A stretch of 48,879 bases of DNA, taken from positions 1-48,879 of the forward strand of contig JAYOTG010000013.1 in NCBI GenBank assembly GCA_038150305.1. The letters run 5' to 3'. Shown piece by piece: positions 14,071 through 23,344 of this stretch (the stretch's first letter is position 1; each line of letters begins with the position of its first letter). This DNA is from MGIIa-L3 sp038150305 (GTDB lineage Archaea > Thermoplasmatota > Poseidoniia > Poseidoniales > Poseidoniaceae). The position numbers and the translations under genes are program-made. A model generated the notes under the pieces. It saw only the letters and a program-made list of their open reading frames with translations. It was not told the DNA's origin and searched no databases.

Positions 14071-17000
14071 ATGAACGGTCGCCCGGACTGTTCGTCTATG
14101 GCGTCGACCGAGGCTGTCGGCGCTCCACACCACGACCCGTTGCTCGGGCTTGACGTGGCCCGCTTGGAAGCAGAAATGGAGCGGTACCACCTGTGGCTGG
14201 ACGAGCGGACCGAGGAAGCCTATGCCATCGCCGAAGCGGCGCGTGCCAAGCGCTTCGACCCTCGTGATCACGTGGAAATTCCTCGAGCCGCCGACTTGGC
14301 CAGCCGAACCGAGAAACTGCTCGTTGAGCATCTTGACGGTCACCCGGTGGCCGACGACATCCGTACGATGCTGGCGGAACACGACCGTGAAACGACGTCC
14401 ATTTTGATGGCCCAAAAGGTCGCTGCGGCCTTCCGGGACAACGGATACGACATGGTCAAGAGCATCGATGTGGGCCTCCGCGTCGGCTTGGCGGTCCTGA
14501 CCGAGGCCGTGTTGGTCGCCCCGCTCGAGGGCATTTCCGAAGTCCGCTTGCTGAGCAACGTCGACGGATCGTCCTTCGTCTCGGTCTATTTTGCCGGCCC
14601 CATCCGTGCAGCGGGTGGAACCGCGCAAGCCCTGGCCGTGCTCATCGCAGACATGATCCGGCGGGAGTTGGGAATCGACCCCTACAAACCGACCGACCCC
14701 GAAGTGGAGCGCGTCAAGGAGGAATTCGGACTCTTCCGCGGCAACCTGCAGTACCGCCCTTCCCCCGCTGAAATCGAGGAAATCGTGCGGGCCTGCCCCA
14801 TCATGATCAACGGCGAGTCCACAGAACGCATCGAGTGTGCCGGCTACGGACGCGTGCGCAACGTGGACGACACCCGCATTCGGGGCGGCGTGTTGCTGGT
14901 CATCGGTGAGGGCATGTGCCTGAAGGCGCCGAAGATTCAGAAGCACACCGAGCGCCTGAAGGTGCCCGGATGGGATTTCATTTCCAAGTTCGCCGCCAAA
15001 GGCAAGGAGAAGGAGGAAGGGGGCGCGAAGGGGTTCACGTCCCGTCAGGTCGCTCCCATTTCCAAGTTCATGAACGACATCATCGCCGGCCGGCCGGTCT
15101 TTGGCGCTCCTCTGGAGGCCGGTGGATTCCGCTTGAGGTACGGCCGCGCTCGTCCCTCAGGCTTGGCCGCAGCCAGCGCCAATCCCGCATGCATGGCCGC
15201 CATGGACGACTTCATCACCGTCGGGACGCAAATGAAGATCGAGCGCCCCGGAAAAGCCTGCGCCATCACGCCATGTGACGAAAGCGAAGGGCCTTGGGTC
15301 ATCCTGCGCAACGGTTCCTTCCGCCGCATTGACGATCTGAACGCCTACCTTGCTCTGCGCGAGGACGTGGCCTCGGTCTGGGACAACGGCGAGTTGGTGT
15401 TGGGCTACGGCGAATTCATGGAGAACAACAAGTCGCTGGTTCCCGCGGGTTACACCACCGACTGGTGGGCCTCCGACTTGCTCAACGCGCTGGCCGCGGA
15501 AGACGACGTTACGGACCTTGCGGCCTTGCTGGAGTGTCCCCGCTCGGACATGCCTGACGACGTGCCCGGCCGCGCGCTTGGCGACGACGATGCGGCCCGT
15601 GCGCTGGCCCGGAACGCATGGCATCCGTGGCTGCGTCGTCAAACTCTGACGTGGGCCCAAGCCAAGGGCGTCGCGCTGCGGTTCGGCACCTCCATGGCGC
15701 CGCCTAACAACCCGTGGTTCCTCGACTTGCCCATCGAATGGATGCCGGCGTGGCTCGACCTCTTGTCTGGAGCTTCCATCGAAGAGGGGGACGGTCGGCG
15801 CGTGCTCCGGATTGCTGGTGGCGTGTCCAAGTGGTCGGCGGACGTGATGGACGAATTGCGGCCTGAGGCCGAGCCTGAAGCAGGCTCACGGTCCGTCCCT
15901 GGTCCATCGGTCCGCCCGGAGGAGGGCATCTTCTCGGGAGGGACGCCCGAATGGTGGACCTTCCTACAGCACGGTCTGGCCAAGGGCGCCGCCCTCCTGC
16001 TCGGTGTGGCGCATCAACACGACGGCGAGGACCTGCTCCTCACAGGCGGTTGGGAAGCGATGTTGGAAGGCTTCGGCTTCGCCAGCGAAGGTGCACAACC
16101 GCTCGCCGTCGAGGACATGGCCACGGCCGTGAAGCGGCACCTCGCTGACTTGCGCAACGCCGCAGCCCTGCTCGAAGAGGAGCGAGCGCGCTACCGCGCC
16201 CTCGATCTGGAGCGTGCGACCGTGCGCATCGCTGCGGAAACCGACGCTCGTCAGCGGGGCCTCGGCATCGCCGAAACCGACGAAGTCGGGCGTCAGGCGG
16301 CGGCTGAAGTGCCGGACCCGGGTCCTGCGGACCCGAAGGCCTACCGCGCTGCGCAGTCCTTGGAGGACGATCAGGCCGTGGACGGATTGCTCCCCCTCGT
16401 GCGTCGAATGTCGCGCTTGCGGTGGGAGCACAGCGCTCCGGTCCGTGTGGGTTGCCGCATGGGCCGTCCAGAGAAGGCCGCTGCGCGGGTGATGAGCCCG
16501 ATGTCCCACGCCCTGTTCCCCATCGACCTCAACGGCGGGGCTCAGCGGCTGCTGGCCAACGCGGAGGAAAAGCGCAGCATTCGCGTGCAGGTCGGCCGTC
16601 GCATCTGCACGGTGTGCGGGAAAGAGAGCCCACACCTGAACTGCCACCATCGAAGGGTGGACGACATGGGCCGGCCCAGGGCAGGAGAAACCTGCGGTGG
16701 ACCCACCGAGATGGCCGGCAAGGCGCGTGCCGACGCGCGTCGGAGGGGTGAACTTCAGACCATTGAACTCGACACCCTGCTCGAGGATGCGCGGATCCGG
16801 TTGGGCCTTGATCGGCTGCCAAAGCAGGTCAAGTGCGTCAAGACCCTGAACAGCAGGAACCAGACGCCCGAGCCGATCGAAAAAGGGATCCTGCGCGCTC
16901 ACCACACCCTCCCTGTCTTCCGCGACGGAACGGTACGTTACGACATGAGCGACGTGCCCGTCACCCACTTCCGTCCCAAGGAAATCGGCACCAGCGTTCC

Positions 17001-18150
17001 CGCCCTCCTGGACCTCGGGTACACCCACGATCACATGGGTGCGCCGCTCGAGCGCGACGATCAGGTGCTGGAAATTTTTCCACAGGACTTCATCGTCGCC
17101 GCCAACGCCAAGGAATTCTTCCTTCGCACGGCGGCCTTCATCGATGACCTGCTGGTCCGATTCTACAACATGCCGGCCTTCTACAACGTCCGCACGCCAG
17201 AGGACCTGGTCGGCCACCTCATCTGTGCCCTTGCACCGCACACCTCCGGCGGGGTGTTGTCGCGCATCATCGGTTGGGCGGACTGCTCTGGCGGCTACGC
17301 CCACCCCTTGTTCCATGCCGCGAAGCGTCGCAACTGCGACGGTGACGAGGACGCCATCATGCTCCTCATGGACGGTTTGCTCAACTTCAGCCGCGACATC
17401 CTGCCCGCCAACCGTGGCGGCCAGATGGACGCCCCCTTGGTGCTCACCACCCGCCTGAATCCAACCGAGGTGGATAAGGAAGCCCTGAACGTGGATTGCG
17501 CGTGGTACTACGAAGCGGCCTTCTACGAGGCCACGCAACAGCAGCCCCATCCCAAGACCGTCATCGAAATGATGGACATCGCTGAACGCCGGCTTGGCAC
17601 GGTAGCGGCCGTTCGCGGATACGGCTTCACGCACGACTGCGAAGCCATGGACCGTGGGCCTGCGCTTTCTGCCTACAAGACCCTCGAGACGATGATCGAC
17701 AAGATGAACGGACAACTGGATTTGGGGCACAGGTTGCGTGGCGTGGACATTCGATTGGTGGCCAGCAGCGTGATTCGCTCGCACTTTTTGCCGGATTTGC
17801 GTGGCAACCTCAACGCCTACGCACGCCAAAAGGTGCGGTGCGTGAAGTGCGGCCATTCCTACCGTCGTATGCCACTGGCGGGGAAATGCATCCAGCTGAC
17901 GAAGGTCGGCGGCCGCGGACTCGCGGCCCACGGCGTGTCGCGCTCCGAAGGTGACCAGTGCGGTGGTAACCTTGCCCTTACGGTCTCCGAAGGCGCCGTG
18001 CGGAAGTACATCGAAGTCACACGACACGTGATGGAGACCTATGGCGTGGACACCTACACCCGACAGAACGTCGAATGGTTGGCCTCCTCCGTGGACAGCC
18101 TGTTCAACAACGATCGGGCGCGCCAGATGTCGTTGGCTGATTTCTTGTAA
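14071..18150 (+). CDS. polC: DNA polymerase D large subunit DP2
   Basis: About 1359 residues; catalytic subunit of the euryarchaeal replicative PolD, which pairs with the exonuclease subunit DP1 (not in this window). Clear DP2 blocks: EIPRAADLASRTEKLL near the N-terminus, SVYFAGPIRAAGGTAQAL, VIGEGMCLKAPKIQKH, GWDFISKFAAKGK, a zinc-binding region CTVCGKESPHLNC...CGG, the catalytic RRNCDGDEDA (Asp1090/1092/1094), and a C-terminal CVKCGHSYRR...GKC...DQCGG zinc site. The DGDED site, a frequent intein insertion point in other archaea, is uninterrupted. The start is uncertain: an ATG nine codons downstream is the alternative. The protein is longer than many DP2s, with extra sequence around residues 590-730. 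Its stop codon directly abuts the convergent gene. Confidence 0.96.
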   Translation: MNGRPDCSSMASTEAVGAPHHDPLLGLDVARLEAEMERYHLWLDERTEEAYAIAEAARAKRFDPRDHVEIPRAADLASRTEKLLVEHLDGHPVADDIRTMLAEHDRETTSILMAQKVAAAFRDNGYDMVKSIDVGLRVGLAVLTEAVLVAPLEGISEVRLLSNVDGSSFVSVYFAGPIRAAGGTAQALAVLIADMIRRELGIDPYKPTDPEVERVKEEFGLFRGNLQYRPSPAEIEEIVRACPIMINGESTERIECAGYGRVRNVDDTRIRGGVLLVIGEGMCLKAPKIQKHTERLKVPGWDFISKFAAKGKEKEEGGAKGFTSRQVAPISKFMNDIIAGRPVFGAPLEAGGFRLRYGRARPSGLAAASANPACMAAMDDFITVGTQMKIERPGKACAITPCDESEGPWVILRNGSFRRIDDLNAYLALREDVASVWDNGELVLGYGEFMENNKSLVPAGYTTDWWASDLLNALAAEDDVTDLAALLECPRSDMPDDVPGRALGDDDAARALARNAWHPWLRRQTLTWAQAKGVALRFGTSMAPPNNPWFLDLPIEWMPAWLDLLSGASIEEGDGRRVLRIAGGVSKWSADVMDELRPEAEPEAGSRSVPGPSVRPEEGIFSGGTPEWWTFLQHGLAKGAALLLGVAHQHDGEDLLLTGGWEAMLEGFGFASEGAQPLAVEDMATAVKRHLADLRNAAALLEEERARYRALDLERATVRIAAETDARQRGLGIAETDEVGRQAAAEVPDPGPADPKAYRAAQSLEDDQAVDGLLPLVRRMSRLRWEHSAPVRVGCRMGRPEKAAARVMSPMSHALFPIDLNGGAQRLLANAEEKRSIRVQVGRRICTVCGKESPHLNCHHRRVDDMGRPRAGETCGGPTEMAGKARADARRRGELQTIELDTLLEDARIRLGLDRLPKQVKCVKTLNSRNQTPEPIEKGILRAHHTLPVFRDGTVRYDMSDVPVTHFRPKEIGTSVPALLDLGYTHDHMGAPLERDDQVLEIFPQDFIVAANAKEFFLRTAAFIDDLLVRFYNMPAFYNVRTPEDLVGHLICALAPHTSGGVLSRIIGWADCSGGYAHPLFHAAKRRNCDGDEDAIMLLMDGLLNFSRDILPANRGGQMDAPLVLTTRLNPTEVDKEALNVDCAWYYEAAFYEATQQQPHPKTVIEMMDIAERRLGTVAAVRGYGFTHDCEAMDRGPALSAYKTLETMIDKMNGQLDLGHRLRGVDIRLVASSVIRSHFLPDLRGNLNAYARQKVRCVKCGHSYRRMPLAGKCIQLTKVGGRGLAAHGVSRSEGDQCGGNLALTVSEGAVRKYIEVTRHVMETYGVDTYTRQNVEWLASSVDSLFNNDRARQMSLADFL

Positions 18151-18786
18151 TCAGCCGCGAACAGGGGGGCTCCATTGCCCGTCGGCGTGAACCGGATCTT
18201 CGTCAACGAGCGGCCGCACGCCACGGAACCCGATGGGAATGGATTCCCCATCGCCCTTGGATTCCCGCGAATCCAACCAGCGTCGGATGCCTCGGTCAGC
18301 GAAGGCGATGACGATGAGGCCAAGCGTTGCGAAGAGGTGCCCCTCCACCCGCATGGGGCCAAGCGGCTCGAGCGTGAGCGTCATGTAGGCCACGACCTGA
18401 TCGGGACCGGAGCTGGTCAGGACGTAATCTCCGGGCGGAAGCGTGCCTTCCCAACCGCTGCCCCCTTCTTGCACGGATCCGTTCCAGCCTGCAACCAGGG
18501 TCCCGTCGGCCGAGGTGATGGCCCATCCAACCTCAGCGGTCGGGTCGGCCAAGTGTTCGAACTCGGCTTCAAACACGGCCGGAAGGGGGCCCTCGGCACC
18601 AAGCAGGCCCTGAATGGGAATCGGGACGCTCTCCTGGAACGGGTGGTCGGCGTCGTTGAGCTCCCGGACGGCTTCACCGTCCACCACCAACGCCCACGCC
18701 ACGTTGACCACGGCGATGGCGACCGCCCACATCAGCACCCCGCGAAGGAGCCCTGCCTCGGCCATGACAAGGAAGCGTGGACCCAT
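18151..18786 (-). CDS. Two-helix membrane protein with extracytoplasmic domain, unknown function
   Basis: About 211 residues. A transmembrane helix near residues 12-35 (LLRGVLMWAVAIAVVNVAWALVV) is followed by an external domain of roughly 115 residues with a beta-rich look (VGWAITSADGTLVAGWNGS...LPPGDYVLTSSGPDQ), then a second helix (LFATLGLIVIAFADRGI) and a charged cytoplasmic tail. The PPGDYVLTSSGP stretch resembles a carboxypeptidase-regulatory/PEGA-like beta-sandwich but is too short to assign. A start at the ATG seven codons downstream is possible. It follows the MptE gene by three bases, so the two are probably cotranscribed. Confidence 0.7.
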   Translation of the reverse strand: MGPRFLVMAEAGLLRGVLMWAVAIAVVNVAWALVVDGEAVRELNDADHPFQESVPIPIQGLLGAEGPLPAVFEAEFEHLADPTAEVGWAITSADGTLVAGWNGSVQEGGSGWEGTLPPGDYVLTSSGPDQVVAYMTLTLEPLGPMRVEGHLFATLGLIVIAFADRGIRRWLDSRESKGDGESIPIGFRGVRPLVDEDPVHADGQWSPPVRG

Positions 18787-18789
18787 TGG

Positions 18790-19536
18790 CTATGAGGTCT
18801 CGTCCCTCAGCAAGGCGTGTTCAATCAAGTCGAGACGCTGCAAAACCTCGGCCATCCACGCCAATTTCTCCAATTTTCGTGCAGGATCAGTGGTGCCGGA
18901 CCACGCGCCAACACGATCCATGGCGAACCCCACGAAGGCGATGTGCTCGTCCTCGATGCCCATCCATCGCAGCAAACAGACGGCACGATCTCCGTCGGTG
19001 AAACCGCCAGGGTTGTGCATGCCTTCGATGGCTTCGGGCACCTGATGGGTCAACACGAGACGCGGCGGGTTGCTTTTTTCGGCCCACGTTGCAAGGTGGT
19101 TTTCCCATGCCTCGCGGTTGTCCCCATGCGCATGCAGTACGACCGTCACGCCGCGCTGCACCGCATCGCGAAGATGGACGCCGCCGTCGAGGTCGCTGAC
19201 CACGGCCACCAAGGGAAGCACATCCGAAACTGCACCCGCCGCTCCGTCTGCAGCGATGAAGATGGTCTCCGGCCCTGCCGCGGCGTTCACGTCCTCGACG
19301 GCCGCTGCAGCGCCAACCACCACCACCCGGGATGCTGCGCGACAGCGTGCGACCAGATCACGCAGGGCCGCATCACGGGCCTGAGCGGCCCAATTCTCAA
19401 CGCCGTAAGGGGCAACCGCGGACATGTGTGCATGCAGCGCCAGCGCGCTGTCTTGGTCATCCTCCACCGACCAACCGAAGGCCGCGCGAACTTCGTCCTG
19501 CACGGCCAGCAAGGGCGGTGCAACGGCGGGGAACAC
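18790..19536 (-). CDS. mptE: 6-hydroxymethyl-7,8-dihydropterin pyrophosphokinase MptE
   Basis: 249 residues of the archaeal MptE family (COG1634), which transfers pyrophosphate from ATP to 6-hydroxymethyl-dihydropterin in tetrahydrofolate/methanopterin synthesis and is unrelated to bacterial FolK. Signatures are VVVVGAAAAVEDV, IFIAADGAAGAVSDVLP, the metal-site VVSDLDGG, VVLHAHGDNREAW, and NPGGFTDGDRAVCLLRWMG. The GTG start giving (M)FPAVAPPLLAVQDEVRAAFGW is preferred over a GTG 23 codons upstream because a TATA-like element is centred 28 bp before it and the family N-terminus begins there; the longer frame further upstream is antisense to the primase gene. Confidence 0.85.
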   Translation of the reverse strand: MFPAVAPPLLAVQDEVRAAFGWSVEDDQDSALALHAHMSAVAPYGVENWAAQARDAALRDLVARCRAASRVVVVGAAAAVEDVNAAAGPETIFIAADGAAGAVSDVLPLVAVVSDLDGGVHLRDAVQRGVTVVLHAHGDNREAWENHLATWAEKSNPPRLVLTHQVPEAIEGMHNPGGFTDGDRAVCLLRWMGIEDEHIAFVGFAMDRVGAWSGTTDPARKLEKLAWMAEVLQRLDLIEHALLRDETS

Positions 19537-19560
19537 GTGGTTCGGTGAACGTCGTCGGTC

Positions 19561-19567
19561 CTTGAAG
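19561..19567. promoter_or_regulatory. Shared bidirectional TATA-like element between mptE and priL
   Basis: CTTGAAG, which reads CTTCAAG on the other strand. Its centre is 24 bp before the ATG of the primase gene and 28 bp before the GTG of mptE, so one element could direct leaderless transcripts both ways. The two start codons are 52 bp apart. Confidence 0.5.
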
Positions 19568-19587
19568 CGGGCGGTCGGCGTCGAAGG

Positions 19588-20811
19588 ATGATAAGCGGTG
19601 GCCACCCGTGCCTCTGCGTGCCTGTTCCACGCGAGCCAGAACCCGTCGAAGACGTGGTGACGTTGGCACGCTATCCCTTCCTGCCGCAGGCCTCGCCATG
19701 GATTGCGGCCTTGGCCGGTGAACACCGCATCACGCTCGATGAATTGCTGGAAGGGAGCTTCATGGAACCGGCCCGAGCACGGGCCAGGATCCGCCTCATC
19801 GAGACCGTCGAGGCCGAGGAGGGCGTCAGCCTGTCCGGTGGAGATCTGCACAGTGAAAATGGACGCCTCATCGAGGCCTTCTCCTTCTACTACGCTCGTT
19901 TGGTGGTGTGCGCCACCCGCGACGAGCGGCTCGTGGCCCGATGGGCGCTGGCCGAAGCTCAGCGCGCCGAGCGCTTGCTGAGAAACGACGAGCGGGCGCT
20001 GCCTGTCGTCGCGAGGACGTACATGTCCGACATCCGCTCGCGCGAGCACCGCGGCCCCAGCGGGCGCGGTGACCGTGGCACGGCCTTGCCGCACCTCGAG
20101 TGGACCATCGGCATGGCCGATTTCATCGAGGTGTGTCCGAAGATCACCGGTGACCGATGGCGCTTGGCCAACACCGAGTTGTCCGAAGGCAGCATTCGGC
20201 TCCACAGCGAAGCCCAGTACAGCTCGTCGGCCAAAGTTGCCCGCCTGCTCAGGGAGCGCATCAAAGCCGGCATCGAAGCCGATGCCCTCGAAAAAGTGGC
20301 TGAGGTCAACGATGACTTGGCGTCACGCCTCGCCCTACCCATCGGCATCGTCCGCAACCTGATGGAAGCACGGGTGCAGCAAAGTATCGCACTGGCCGGT
20401 GTGGACGAGGAAGATTGGCCGCCGTGCATGCGCCGCATCGTGGCCGATTTGGCCAATGGGGTGAACGTGAACCACTTCGGCCGGGTGTTCCTCGCCTCCA
20501 TGGGATCGACCATGGAATTGCCTCAGAGCACCACGGTGGACTTCTTCCGTGGCGCTCCAGACTTCAGCGAAGCCACCACCACCTACCAGGTCGGCCACGT
20601 CTACGAACAGGGCTACACGCCAGCTGGGTGTGCGAAGTTGAAGGTCAACCACAACTGCCCTGTCCTGCCCGGCGACGACCGCTTGTGCGACCGCGAGTGG
20701 TTGACGCATCCGCTGAAGTACGTGCGCTCAAGGCAGCGCTGGAAGCAGCGCATGGAAGAGGAGGCAGCCCCTGTCGTGCAGCACGACGCTCCGCCGCCAA
20801 CCGACGGTTGA
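19588..20811 (+). CDS. priL: DNA primase large subunit PriL
   Basis: About 407 residues; regulatory, FeS-containing partner of the catalytic primase PriS (not in this window). The family N-terminus LARYPFLPQA, the GGDLHSENGRLIEAFSFYYA region and the C-terminal FeS domain are clear. The four cluster ligands are probably Cys280 (PPCMRR), Cys348 (AGCAKLK), Cys357 (NHNCPV) and Cys367 (RLCDREWLTHPLKY). The ATG chosen lies 24 bp after the shared TATA-like element. GTG codons at 19654 and 19657, just before TLARYPF, are plausible alternatives, since the first 22 residues look unlike the family. Confidence 0.92.
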   Translation: MISGGHPCLCVPVPREPEPVEDVVTLARYPFLPQASPWIAALAGEHRITLDELLEGSFMEPARARARIRLIETVEAEEGVSLSGGDLHSENGRLIEAFSFYYARLVVCATRDERLVARWALAEAQRAERLLRNDERALPVVARTYMSDIRSREHRGPSGRGDRGTALPHLEWTIGMADFIEVCPKITGDRWRLANTELSEGSIRLHSEAQYSSSAKVARLLRERIKAGIEADALEKVAEVNDDLASRLALPIGIVRNLMEARVQQSIALAGVDEEDWPPCMRRIVADLANGVNVNHFGRVFLASMGSTMELPQSTTVDFFRGAPDFSEATTTYQVGHVYEQGYTPAGCAKLKVNHNCPVLPGDDRLCDREWLTHPLKYVRSRQRWKQRMEEEAAPVVQHDAPPPTDG

Positions 20812-20871
20812 TGCGCCGGAGGGTGCCGAAGGAGCGAAGTTCCGTTCCTGCTGACATGATTCGACACAGGT

Positions 20872-20878
20872 CTTGAAG
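20872..20878 (+). promoter_or_regulatory. TATA-like element of the DUF373 gene
   Basis: CTTGAAG, the same heptamer as between mptE and priL. It is centred 37 bp before the ATG, which would leave a leader of about 12 bases. Confidence 0.4.
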
Positions 20879-20911
20879 GGAGGGAGCGCTCTCGCCGCAT
20901 CAGAGCCGACC

Positions 20912-22030
20912 ATGGACCGCATCCTCGTGCTGACCGTTGACCGCGACGATGACCTTGGCAACAAGACGTCCATCCGCGGCCCTGTGGTCAACCGAAGGAA
21001 CGTGCTGACCGCGGCCCTCAAACTCGGCATGGCCGACCCGGAAGAAAGCGACACCAACGCCATTTTGGGTGCCTTGGCGCAGTACGACCGTCTTCTCGAA
21101 TCGAAAGGTGCTGAGGACGAAGTCGAAGTCGCGGTCCTCACGGGTGACGAAAAGGTCGGGCAACGCTCCGACCGCGCCATTTCGGCCCAACTCGACGAGG
21201 TGGTCAACGCCTTCCAACCCGACCGCTGCATCGTCGTGACCGACGGAGCCGAAGACGAAGCTGTGCTGCCGCTGATTCAGTCGAGGGTCAAGATCGAGCA
21301 CATCGAGAAGATTATCGTCAAGCAATCCAAAGGCATCGAGGGCACCTACTACTACATCGTCAAGGCGCTTGAAGATCCAAAGTGGCGCTCCCGCTTCATG
21401 ATCCCCGCCGGCCTGATTCTGGCCATCCTCGGCCTTGGCGTGATGCTGCCCGACGCGATCGGCAGCGTGGTGCTGGGGGGCCTGCCGCTGCTCACCGGAC
21501 TGTACATTTTCGCCAAAGGCGCAGGGATTGACGACAACGTCAACCGCGTGATGCAGGAGATGCGTGAAAACGCCGACGCGGCGATGTTCACCTCGTTGCT
21601 CTGGACGGCCACCCTCTTTAGCGCGCTCTTTGCCGTGGCCGAAGGCTGGCGTCAATACGAGTTGATGACCGAAACGGCCGCCGCTTCGGCGTCCGTGTGG
21701 CTGGAAACCCTGCACAGCGCCCTGGCGTGGATTGTGCTGGCCTTCCTGACCTCGACGGCCGGATTCATGATGCTGCGCATCAAGCGAGGCAACTTCTCAG
21801 GACGGATGATCATCCTCTCGATTTTCGGCCTCGTCGTCTACTCCTTCGTAGATTCGTCCCTGACCATCGCCAGCGAAGTCCTTGCGGGTGAATTCACCTT
21901 CGAAGTCCAAAGCATCCTCAGTGAACTGACGATGCCCATGATTTGGATCGTCGTGCTGTGGTTCGCCATGGTGGTCAACCGCAGCCTCAAGGAACGCCAG
22001 CCCTACAACACCCCATACCGCGGCGTGTGA
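20912..22030 (+). CDS. DUF373 family membrane protein
   Basis: 372 residues of the archaeal DUF373 family (COG2237), whose function is unknown. The N-terminal cytosolic domain (about residues 1-155) has the family opening LVLTVDRDDDLGNKTSI, then VTDGAEDEAVLPLIQSRVKI and KIIVKQSKGIEGTYYYIVKAL. Five or six transmembrane helices follow (for example FMIPAGLILAILGLGVMLP and MIWIVVLWFAMVV). The conserved aspartates in VDRDDD suggest metal or nucleotide binding, but nothing is proven. It has its own promoter; 95 bp downstream begins another membrane protein on the same strand. Confidence 0.9.
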   Translation: MDRILVLTVDRDDDLGNKTSIRGPVVNRRNVLTAALKLGMADPEESDTNAILGALAQYDRLLESKGAEDEVEVAVLTGDEKVGQRSDRAISAQLDEVVNAFQPDRCIVVTDGAEDEAVLPLIQSRVKIEHIEKIIVKQSKGIEGTYYYIVKALEDPKWRSRFMIPAGLILAILGLGVMLPDAIGSVVLGGLPLLTGLYIFAKGAGIDDNVNRVMQEMRENADAAMFTSLLWTATLFSALFAVAEGWRQYELMTETAAASASVWLETLHSALAWIVLAFLTSTAGFMMLRIKRGNFSGRMIILSIFGLVVYSFVDSSLTIASEVLAGEFTFEVQSILSELTMPMIWIVVLWFAMVVNRSLKERQPYNTPYRGV

Positions 22031-22094
22031 ACGGTTTCGGCTCGGTCAGCGGGCCCGGCAAACCGCCGCTGTGTTTCACCGCTGAAACCTGCCC

Positions 22095-22103
22095 CTTCAT
22101 ATC
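22095..22103 (+). promoter_or_regulatory. TATA element of the membrane protein at 22126
   Basis: CTTCATATC centred 27 bp before the ATG, implying a leaderless mRNA. The same nonamer precedes the gene at 38670 at the same distance. Confidence 0.55.
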
Positions 22104-22125
22104 ACGAAAAGGCACGGTTGACGCC

Positions 22126-23319
22126 ATGGCAGGAACGCACGAAGAAGCGCACAACATCTTCCCACAGATCTACTTCGGCTCCCTTCTTGCAGCGGGCCTT
22201 CTCCTGTTCCTGCTCCATCGACGATGGGGCGCCTTGCCAAAACCCGGCGAGCGGTTCTACGACGTGATCATCCTCGTGCTTGGCTTGTGGTGCCTTGGAG
22301 GCTTGCTCATCGATGCCTTTGCGCACATCGGCGGCCGCGTGGATGACACCTTCTTCACCGAATGGCACGCGGTGTGGTATTCAGGAGCCACGGCATACGG
22401 CGCTTACATCTTCTACGCGGTCATGCCCGAAGGGGGCGTCGGAGAAATGCTGCGCCGCCCCTTTGGCGTGCTCAGCGACGTCGCACCCGAGCATCGCCCT
22501 GGCGTGTGGGGCATCATCGTCTTCTTCATCTCGGGCTTTGGTGACATGATTTGGCATGAAACGCTGGGCGTAGAGAGCAGCCTGGACATCCTGTTGTCAC
22601 CGACCCACATTGGCCTCTTTGCGGGGCTTATTTTGTCCGTGACCGGCCCGTTTTGGTCGGCATGGGCGGACCCAACAAGCGGACGAAGCGGCCTTCGCTC
22701 GCAAGCGCTGCCCATTTTCGGCCTTGGCGCTGCGTGGTGCGTCGTCCTGCTGATGGTCCGCTACACCCATCCGTGGATCGACGGCATCGGCGAGTACTGT
22801 TACACGCCGGTGTACGACTACATCTGTTGGAACAGCGACTACAACGAAGCCTTGGGCATCGGCATGCGGTCCTTCTTGCTCCAAGCCGCCTTGACGGCGG
22901 GCGTCCTGCTGATGTTCCTGCGCAGGTGGGAACCGGCGCCTGGTGCTTTGGCCCTCCTCCTCGGATTCCATGCCCTTGGGGCATGGGTCTACGCTGAATT
23001 CGACCGCGACGTGGCGGTGATGGGTATTGCATGGGCCCTTCTCGTGGAAGCGCTTCGGTTCATGTGGACGAAAGGGTGGCGTGCATCTTTTGTTGCCACC
23101 GCCGTGGCCCTCCAGTCCGTGGTGCTTCAGGTCGCCTTGTTCATCAGCGGTCCGCGCGGCACCTGGTGGGAAGGCACGGACCTGCACATGGCGCCCTTTG
23201 GTTGGACGGTGCACGCGACCTTCGGGGCGGTTGTGCTGTGCGCCTTTGTGGGGGTCATGGCCACCACCTTGGCCTTCCCTCCTCGCCTGCCCGACATGAG
23301 CGAAATCGAGCAATCCTGA
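22126..23319 (+). CDS. Polytopic membrane protein of unknown function
   Basis: 397 residues with roughly nine or ten hydrophobic segments. Short charged loops contain several histidines in or near membrane segments: DAFAHIGGRVDDTFFTEWHAVWY, DMIWHETLGVE, LSPTHIGLF and VHATFG. The repeated pattern of His/Asp/Glu residues in membrane helices would fit a metal-binding or redox membrane enzyme. No family is recognised, and this function is only a suggestion. The promoter position decides the ATG. Confidence 0.75.
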   Translation: MAGTHEEAHNIFPQIYFGSLLAAGLLLFLLHRRWGALPKPGERFYDVIILVLGLWCLGGLLIDAFAHIGGRVDDTFFTEWHAVWYSGATAYGAYIFYAVMPEGGVGEMLRRPFGVLSDVAPEHRPGVWGIIVFFISGFGDMIWHETLGVESSLDILLSPTHIGLFAGLILSVTGPFWSAWADPTSGRSGLRSQALPIFGLGAAWCVVLLMVRYTHPWIDGIGEYCYTPVYDYICWNSDYNEALGIGMRSFLLQAALTAGVLLMFLRRWEPAPGALALLLGFHALGAWVYAEFDRDVAVMGIAWALLVEALRFMWTKGWRASFVATAVALQSVVLQVALFISGPRGTWWEGTDLHMAPFGWTVHATFGAVVLCAFVGVMATTLAFPPRLPDMSEIEQS

Positions 23320-23323
23320 TACG
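23315..23323 (+). promoter_or_regulatory. Weak TATA-like element before the zinc-ribbon gene
   Basis: CCTGATACG centred 26 bp before the ATG at 23345; it overlaps the stop codon of the preceding gene. Confidence 0.35.
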
Positions 23324-23344
23324 ACGTGGCGGGCAGGTTGTGGC

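Noticed and set aside
17320..17360. Intein at the DP2 DGDED site
   Set aside because: The catalytic sequence RRNCDGDEDA is continuous, with no Hint-domain blocks anywhere in the ORF.
15964..18027. 687-codon open frame antisense to DP2
   Set aside because: Mirror of the conserved DP2 coding sequence; no recognisable domains and no promoter at its start.
18790..20205. Long N-terminal extension of MptE
   Set aside because: The extra 220 codons are antisense to PriL; the MptE family N-terminus and promoter position place the start at 19536.
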